Assembly: GCF_051020955.1 (NCBI RefSeq)
Contig: NW_027476344.1
Location: forward strand, 186,001 to 250,000
Source of the DNA: Megalopta genalis
Lineage: Eukaryota > Arthropoda > Insecta > Hymenoptera > Halictidae
Length of the DNA: 64,000 nucleotides
Reading direction: 5' to 3'
The position numbers were made by a program, and so were the translations under genes. How positions within the stretch are numbered: position 1 is the first letter of the stretch; every line of letters begins with the position of its first letter. The notes beneath the pieces were generated by a model. The model saw only the letters and a program-made list of their open reading frames with translations. It did not search any database and was not told where the DNA came from. Positions 58,005-64,000 of the stretch are shown here, one piece after another.

Positions 58005-58889
58005 GGACAATTCTGACCATCTTGAGTCGGCTACGCTCTTTGCAGAAGATTGAAGAGAAAACGTTTGTTGCAAACAAATGCAGAATATGTATTGAAATAA
58101 TATCTGCAGGGGCCCTCACCGTGGGAGGGAATGAATTGTCGGACGCGGAAATTGTAACCTTCCCATCTACGTGCCGTACGCGACCGGGTCTCAAGGACCG
58201 GTCGTAAAAGCAACGAGTTCCAGATCCTCGGCCTTCTAATTTCTTTCTTTAGGGACACACGAAGGCAATCAGCTTTCTTTACGACAATAGTCCTAAAATT
58301 TCCTTTCGACCCCATCTGTTCGTCAAACAATAGGAACATACGTCCATACAACCGGGAAAGCATTTGTACGTGACGAAGATCCCAAGAAAAAGGAAGGGAT
58401 ATCTCGATGTCAGTGCTTTCGATGATACAGAAATTTACGTGAAATATAAATAACGTATAAATGACACTAATCAACTACTTCGACCCGTCGATTTTGTTTT
58501 ACAACTTCATTCTAATGATTGAATATGGACTACAGCATATGTCAATATCATAAAAATCCGAGAAATGAAAGTACAAAAGCGAGAAAGCGAAAAAATGTAT
58601 TTCCAGCAGAAATGAGAACTTCTTACCATTTAAATTATATCGAAACATATTACCGAAATCATAGTAACGAAACAAAATATTCACTTACCTCTCCTTCATA
58701 ATTTTTCTTTTGCTGTATCTTGGTCTGGTCAAGGTCAGGTGTTTCGATGCACCCCCCTTCATATATCTGAACAATTGGGAAGAAACCACATCCTCCCAAT
58801 TCATTGAATTCACAACCTTTGGCATCGTTTCGCTCCACTTTTGAAATTGTTAAATTTATCTGTTTCTATTGTTTACAATGAAATGTAGT
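58005..58889. other. no gene recognised
   Basis: Mixed sequence. Short frames on both strands at 58031-58474 show no known motif. CCCTTCATATATCTGAAC and flanks near 58757 are unremarkable. Confidence 0.4.
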
Positions 58890-58894
58890 AGAAT

Positions 58895-59015
58895 AATGCC
58901 GAATAGAGTAGAATATAAAAGTAGAATCAAAATGAATAGAATTAAATAGAATAAAATAGAATGAAATAGAATGAAATAGAATGAAATAGAATTAAATATA
59001 ATGAAATAGAAAAAA
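58895..59015. repeat. 10-bp AT-rich tandem repeat
   Basis: About 12 degenerate copies of ATAGAATGAA-like units. Confidence 0.85.
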
Positions 59016-59132
59016 TCTAAAATTATAAGAAATAGAAATCGCGCGCTTTGCACTCCTAGACCGTATCACTTGGAGAACATATTACGATTGAACGCGACGA
59101 AAAAACGCAGGTTATGCTTGCGATGCTACCAT

Positions 59133-59362
59133 TGGACATTGCCATTGGCACACAACCAATGATATTATTTGAACAATTGGCAGACAACCAATGATATTAT
59201 TTGAACAATTGACAGACAACCAATGATATTATTTGAACCCTTGGCAGACAACCAATGATATTATTTGAACAATTGGCAGACAACCAATGATATTATTTGA
59301 ACCCTTGGCAGACAACCAATGATATTATTTGAACAATTGCCAGACAACCAATGATATTATTT
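59133..59362. repeat. 32-bp tandem repeat, about 7 copies
   Basis: Unit GGCAGACAACCAATGATATT plus ATTTGAACAATT, with an alternating variant CCCTT for CAATT in two copies. The first and last copies are diverged. Confidence 0.95.
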
Positions 59363-59557
59363 CGAAGGGTCGTAGTTTCATTCAACGTTCAAGTCTTGAA
59401 GACGTAGGATTGCATGTAAGTACATACAATTTCTGTTACATAACCATGGTAACGAAGCCTCTCGCATTCCTAAGTAATTGTAGCGTAACAAATGAACCAT
59501 TCCAAGAATGTAAAAAATCTTATATAATAAACAGATATATAAACTATGTATATATAA
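59363..59557. other. no gene recognised
   Basis: AT-rich sequence between the 32-bp repeat and the inverted repeat. A 97-codon plus-strand frame starts inside the repeat and has no recognisable domain. Confidence 0.4.
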
Positions 59558-59683
59558 TATTATTTAAGAATACTAAATGCAAATTAGAAATGTGCGTAAA
59601 CGTTTGTAGAAATTTGTTCTAGTAATTGTAGCAATTTATTTTAACACACATTTCTAATTTGCATTTAGTATTCTTAAATAATA
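59558..59683. repeat. perfect 37-bp inverted repeat beside the R1-clade element
   Basis: 59558-59594 and 59647-59683 are exact reverse complements (TATTATTTAAGAATACTAAA and onward), with a 52-nt spacer. The right arm ends about 10 bp from the 3' end of the non-LTR element. Confidence 0.9.
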
Positions 59684-59705
59684 CTACATATGGCCGGCCG
59701 CGTCC

Positions 59706-59729
59706 CGGGGGGGAGATTTATACTCCCCC
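59706..59729 (-). other. 3' UTR stem-loop of the non-LTR element
   Basis: GGGGGGAG, a 7-nt loop and CTCCCCCC form an 8-bp stem between the ORF2 stop and the element end. It is a plausible recognition hairpin for the element's reverse transcriptase. Confidence 0.5.
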
Positions 59730-59735
59730 CATGAA

Positions 59736-62700
59736 TCATCTTGCTTCGGCGGTGCGGGGGACCGCACCCCACACCGCCTCGTCCTCCCAATATGGGGAGG
59801 ACAGCTTCAGTTGGGGGGGTGGTGGCGGGCGGCGGGCAATTAAACCAGTAATCTGGTACACCCGCCGCCCGCCTATTCTCATCTGCTCGGGGGGGGGCTC
59901 TAGGCGTGGGCGCACACGCCGCACCCCCCGCTCACGGCGACCCCGCTCGGCAGCCTCCTTCTGCAGCATCACCTCTTCGCAGAAGGCGATGGCTGCCGCC
60001 CATTTTCTTGGGCTCTCCAGCATGGCCCCAACTAAGCTGGAGAGAGCGAGGTCGCGACCAACTTCCCGTCTTAGGACTCGGCGCAGCACTGAAAAGGCGG
60101 GGCATACCTCCAGTGTATGCTGCGCCGAGTCCTCCTCCGCGCCACAGTGGTGGCACACCGTCGTCGCTTCCCGACCGATGCGACACAGGTACACACCGAA
60201 GCAGCCATGCCCGGTGAACACCTGCGTCGCACGGTAGGTGAGCCTGCCAAACCGCCTCTCCCGCCACGAGGTGAAGTGTGGCAGGAGAGCCCCGGGGACG
60301 CGCTCGGCGGCATGGGAGCAAAGCTCCGCATGCCATCTGGCGAGCGCTAGTCCCCGGGCCTGGAGTTCGAAGCCGTCGACCGCCTCCTGCTCCGGCGGGT
60401 CCCCCCGAGCCCGGCCAGCGATGCATATGCGCCTATAGACATAGGCGCGCATCGCCGCCTGCAGCTCGAAGGGAATTTCTCCCGCCAGAGCAAGCGCCGC
60501 CACGGTAGACGCGGTGCGGTAACCCCGTATGAGGCGAAGGGCCATTTGCCTCTGAAGCCGGCGCAACAACAAAGTGATGCGCCGGCTTGCCCTCGCGGAC
60601 GGCCCCCAGATCGGGGCGCCGTACAAGGCCATGGACCGCACCACGCCCAGGTATAGGCGACGCACCATGTTATCCGGTCCCCCGAGATTGGGCAACAGGC
60701 GGCCGAGCGAGGCCGCCGCCCTCTCGACTCGGGGGACGAGGCGGCCGAAATGCGCCCCGAATCTCCAGTGGCTGTCGAGGATCAGTCCGAGATACTTGAT
60801 CTCGGACTTCACCTCGACGCAGGCTCCTCCAACCCAGATCCACGATCCGGCCGGTGGCCGCGACCGAGGCCGTCCAAACCAGACGGCCTCGGCCTTCTCC
60901 GGGGCCATCTTCAGCCCCAGATCGTGGATCTTCGCGACGACGGCTGCCACCGCAACCTCCGCTCGTCGGATGGTCCTCTCGAAGGTGTCCCCGACGGCGA
61001 CCACTAACGTGTCGTCCGCATAGCAGACGACAGTGGCACCGTCGGGCAGGGAGGCCTTCAGGACTGCGTTATATCCCAGGTCCCACAGGAGTGGTCCTAA
61101 CACGGACCCCTGTGGGACCCCGCAGTCCACTTCCCTCCGTATCGTCCCGTACCGGCCCGGGTATTCCACCCACCTGTCCCGCAGGTAGGCCCCGATCACC
61201 CGCCTCAGATAGGGAGGCATCTGGTGTTCAACCAGGGCCTCCCTAATGGCGGACCAGGGCAGGGTGTTGAACGCATTGACGATGTCGATCGACACCGCCA
61301 AGCACACCCCGCCCCGTGCCACGGCATTGTCCGAGAGGGACTTTAGACGGTCGATTGCGTCGACCGTCGATCGCCCCTCCCGGAAGCCGAATTGGCAGTC
61401 CGCCAGATCGGGGCCAACGCGGGACAGGTGCCTGGCGAGGCGGGCAGCAATGATCTTTTCAAAGATCTTGCCCACCTCGTCCAGGAGGCAAATGGGCCGG
61501 TACGCGGAGGGAGAATCCGCAGGCCTCCCATCCTTCTTTAAGAGGACCATCCGACTTCTCCTCCAGAGGTCCGGGAACACCCCGGACCTCAGGAGCCCGG
61601 AGAAGAGGCTTCTGAGCCTCCCGCCCAGGACGCTCATGGCAAGCAACCAGACCCGGCCGGGGATACCGTCCGGCCCCGGGGCAGTATTCTTGCCCCGAAG
61701 CCATTTGACCACCCCGGCCATTTCCTCCGGCGCGACCTCCAGATCCGGGGACCACTCATGTCCCTCTAGCTGAGGGACGGGCCGGGACGCCTCCCCGCTG
61801 ACGGGGAATAACGCGTCCACGACCCGTCCGAGCATCCCCGGATCCAGGCTTTCCGTCAGAGGGGGCGCCCAGGAACGCAAACGTCCCATCGCCATTTTGT
61901 ATGGGCGCCCCCACGGATCTCGGTTCAGAGACCCCAGAAAGTCGCGCCAGGCCTGGCTCTTCGCCTGCCTGATGGCCAGCTGCAGGGCGACCACCTTCTC
62001 CCTGTATCGCCCATACAGCTGGATAGCCAGCTCCACGTCGGAACGTCGTCGTCGACGGGCGCGGGCGTACTGGCGTCGCGCGCGGACGCACTCTGTGCGT
62101 AAATCCGCTATCGCGCGCGACCACCAGTACACCGCCTTCCTCGGGAAGACCCTGGCCCGGGGCATGGCGACGTCGCAAATCGACGTCATTGCGCCCCGGA
62201 ACCAATGGGCCTCCCTTGTCCCGTCGACTGGCCCGGCCGGTGTTGCCGGCCAGGCCACGACGTGGGCTGCCGCCATCAGAGCGTCCTGGTCGAGGCGCTT
62301 CAGCGCCCACCGCGGCTGAGGCGATCCCTCATCAGCGGGGCGACGTCGGGGTGTCGATGGGGCGGCGGAGAGGCCGAGAACAATGTATCTGTGGTCGGAT
62401 AGCGTCTCGACCTCCTCCGCCACCCTCCACCCCGTAATACGGCGCACGGCCGGGGGCGTTGCCCATGATAGGTCAACGATGGACCCCCCGTTGTACCGCA
62501 CGCACGTATGGACCGAGCCCGTGTTTAGGAGACGGAGCTCGAGTCCCTCCGCCCAATCAAGCACCTCCCAGCCCCTCGGGTCCGTCCTGGGGGAACCCCA
62601 AGCTGAAGACTTGGCGTTGAAGTCCCCCAGGACCAGCACCGGACGTGGCTGGCAGCGGGAGACGCATCTCCCCACCACGTCCAGAAACTGTTCAAACTCC

Positions 62701-63034
62701 ACGAGGGACCACCTCGGAGGTGCGTAGATCGCCACAACCACGGTGCCGCCCCAGTCAACGGCCAGGTATCCCCGGCCGCGCTCGATAACGGAGCACGCCG
62801 GGGACCCCGGCCGCGCTCGATAACGGAGCACGCCGGGGACCCCGGCCGACCTGCCCATATTATAACGGCGGAGCCGTCCAAGTCCCCCATCCAATGTGGA
62901 TGGTCGGGGACCCGGTACGGCTCCGCCGCTACGGCCAACCCGGCACCCCACTCGGCCAGGGATTGCACAAAAAGGTCTTGTGCCCTGACCGAGTGGTTCA
63001 GGTTGGCCTGAATAATAGGGCCAGTAGGCCCCAT
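59736..63034 (-). pseudogene. R1-clade ORF2 (endonuclease-reverse transcriptase), one frameshift
   Basis: Starts MGPTGPIIQANLNHS at 63034, the usual start of an APE-type endonuclease. Downstream come LVLGDFNAKSSAWGS and SDHRYIVLGL (endonuclease), then reverse transcriptase motifs including AYRPICLLDEVGKIFEK, GVPQGSVLGPLLW and CYADDTLVVA (YADD at 61022-61011). A C-terminal C-x2-C-x8-H-x4-C finger (CHHCGAEEDSAQHTLEVC, near 60150-60100) is typical of the R1 clade. A 35-bp tandem duplication at 62776-62845 shifts the frame inside the endonuclease. Apart from it the gene is open and of normal length (about 1,087 codons). The longer frame starting at 63347 is an artefact in its first part. Confidence 0.9.
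62776..62845. repeat. perfect 35-bp tandem duplication inside ORF2
   Basis: 62776-62810 and 62811-62845 are identical (CCGCGCTCGATAACGGAGCA and onward). 35 is not a multiple of three, and the reading frames before and after differ by exactly this amount. Confidence 0.95.
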
Positions 63035-64000
63035 TACTCCGGCACCTCAATCTCCATCGCCGCCGCGGGAGCGGTGGCGTCTGGGGTTTTATCAGCCCCA
63101 ACCGCCCCCGCGGGCGCGACGGTGGCATCCTTGGGTGCCGGATCCCTCGTATTAGTGGCTGCCACGGCGGCTGCCGCCTTGGCCGTCGTGGTCCTCCTCC
63201 CCCTGCTCCCTCTGCCGCGTCTCGCGCTGGCAGGGCACTCCCGGCTGCCGAGGCGGTGGCCGGCCGGCTTGCCAGCACCCGCGCAAAGCGGGCACTTTGG
63301 CTGTTCAGTGCAGCCAGCCACCTTGTGGTCCTGACTGCCGCACCCAAAACAGCAGCCGGACCGATCCTCGGCCGCAGTGCACCGCTGCCTCGTGTGGCCT
63401 AAGCCAAAGCAGCGGTAGCACTGCAAGGGCCGGGCGCTGAGGGCCTCCACTGTCGCCTGGGTCCAGCCCACTGTCAATTTGCCGGCGACCGCAACTTTGC
63501 GTGCGGCCGCGGCAGGGCACTGGACCCAGAGGGTGCCCAAACCAGAGGGGGAAGACCGGATTTCGCCGGTCCTCACATCCCCCCGGTCGCACCCTCCCAC
63601 ACGGGCGACAGCTTCGGCGACCTCCACCGGCGTGGTCGAGTCGACCAGGCCGCGCACCCTAAGGTCGGCCTTTTTAATTGGGCGCGCGACCTTCACGCCG
63701 GTCCCTGCCAGCGCGTCAGCCATCTTAGAGGCCAAGGCAGTGGCCTTGGCTGCTCCATCGGCTCCAGGGACCTCCAAAATTATGGCCCCCGTCACCGCTC
63801 TCCTGGGCTTCAGCGAGGCGATGCCAATTTCTGCCAGGTCTATTTTGGACCTGGCAGTGGTCATCGCCTCGGCATAACTCATCGCCCCGCCGGCCGGTAC
63901 CGTTATAGTAACGGCGGCCGTGCGGGGCGGACGCGGCGGCAGGGGAGCCTTTTTGGGGGCAGCCGGTGCCACCCGCCTCGCCGCCCTCTGGGTCGAAGCA
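63034..64000 (-). CDS. R1-clade ORF1 (gag), N-terminus outside window
   Basis: Open to the right window edge, with no start codon visible in frame (the GTG at 63972 is not needed). The Ala/Pro-rich N-terminal part is followed by a region with AEIGIASLKPRRAVTGAI and KKADLRVRGLVDSTTPVEVAE, as in gag of R1-like elements. Three zinc knuckles follow: CYRCFGLGHTRQRC, CCFGCGSQDHKVAGC and CPLCAGAGKPAGHRLGSREC. The basic and Ala-rich tail ends IEVPE. The stop TAA overlaps the ATG of ORF2 by one base. The protein would bind element RNA. Confidence 0.88.
   Translation of the reverse strand, partial: ASTQRAARRVAPAAPKKAPLPPRPPRTAAVTITVPAGGAMSYAEAMTTARSKIDLAEIGIASLKPRRAVTGAIILEVPGADGAAKATALASKMADALAGTGVKVARPIKKADLRVRGLVDSTTPVEVAEAVARVGGCDRGDVRTGEIRSSPSGLGTLWVQCPAAAARKVAVAGKLTVGWTQATVEALSARPLQCYRCFGLGHTRQRCTAAEDRSGCCFGCGSQDHKVAGCTEQPKCPLCAGAGKPAGHRLGSRECPASARRGRGSRGRRTTTAKAAAAVAATNTRDPAPKDATVAPAGAVGADKTPDATAPAAAMEIEVPE

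Larger units (their letters stand above)
59690..64000 (-). mobile_element. R1-clade non-LTR retrotransposon, 5' end beyond window
   Basis: GC-rich two-gene element on the minus strand: ORF1 (gag with zinc knuckles) and ORF2 (endonuclease, reverse transcriptase, C-terminal zinc finger), with a short 3' untranslated region. The ORF1 stop and ORF2 start overlap as TAATG, as known for the silkworm R1-clade element SART1. It was probably active recently, since the only lesion seen is one short duplication. No rDNA or TTAGG telomeric target is seen at the 3' end. Confidence 0.88.

Noticed and set aside
57794..58207. 137-codon plus-strand frame
   Set aside because: It spans the boundary between the inverted duplication and unrelated sequence. 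Its first half is the reverse complement of non-coding DNA at 53495-53697.
58895..59362. CRISPR-like regularly spaced repeats
   Set aside because: The units are contiguous tandem copies without unique spacers, in a clearly eukaryotic setting.
63035..63347. N-terminal extension of the 1203-codon ORF2 frame
   Set aside because: The first part is the gag region read in another frame. The true ORF2 start is the ATG at 63034, with a frameshift in the 35-bp duplication.

Overview
The window looks like a repeat-rich, probably heterochromatic stretch of an insect nuclear genome. The mobile families found (R1-clade non-LTR elements with a TAATG stop-start, a Polinton/Maverick, Copia, piggyBac, a Mutator-like transposase) and several protein motifs resemble what I recall from Hymenoptera, possibly an ant. 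That placement is an inference from recalled families, not a match I could run. No ordinary single-copy housekeeping gene was recognised.

Region 1 (1-28544) is a tandem array of a unit of about 5.0 kb: five full units and one truncated unit, continuing beyond the left edge. The units differ in length only through one (TA)n run, so the array is very homogeneous. Each unit holds (i) a plausible two-exon minus-strand gene with a TATA box, a phase-0 intron of 476 bp and a 174-residue product ending in one C2H2 zinc finger; (ii) a 726-bp piggyBac remnant bounded by TTAA; (iii) a second decayed piggyBac-like element with 36-bp inverted repeats; and (iv) a 740-bp dispersed repeat that recurs at 48.2 kb. 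The gene model is open in three complete copies. In the two rightmost copies a TAG interrupts exon 2, and the last copy also has an altered TATA box.

Region 2 (28545-35060) is a 30-bp minisatellite with 750-840 bp higher-order periodicity. It reverses polarity near 34.9 kb.

Region 3 (35.07-38.2 kb) holds an endonuclease fragment of an R1-clade element, a strikingly cloverleaf-like inverted-repeat structure (35397-35530), and a gag-only non-LTR relic with zinc knuckles.

Region 4 (38.2-48.1 kb) is a decayed Polinton. It has an apparently intact integrase with chromodomain, and broken genes for a packaging ATPase, a protease (fused to another protein, catalytic His replaced by Gln), a minor capsid protein, a major capsid protein and a polymerase-region protein. 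One Polinton gene is split by a deleted Copia element (41052-43774).

Region 5 (48.15-58.0 kb) contains a fold-back copy of the dispersed repeat, then a Mutator-like element whose transposase is fused to a YqaJ-type nuclease and broken by one TAA. A 1.1-kb head-to-head inverted duplication of its upstream region follows, interrupted by a GC-rich insertion.

Region 6 (58.0-64.0 kb) has short tandem repeats and then a nearly complete R1-clade element on the minus strand. Its ORF1 runs off the right edge. Its ORF2 is frameshifted by a 35-bp tandem duplication in the endonuclease domain.
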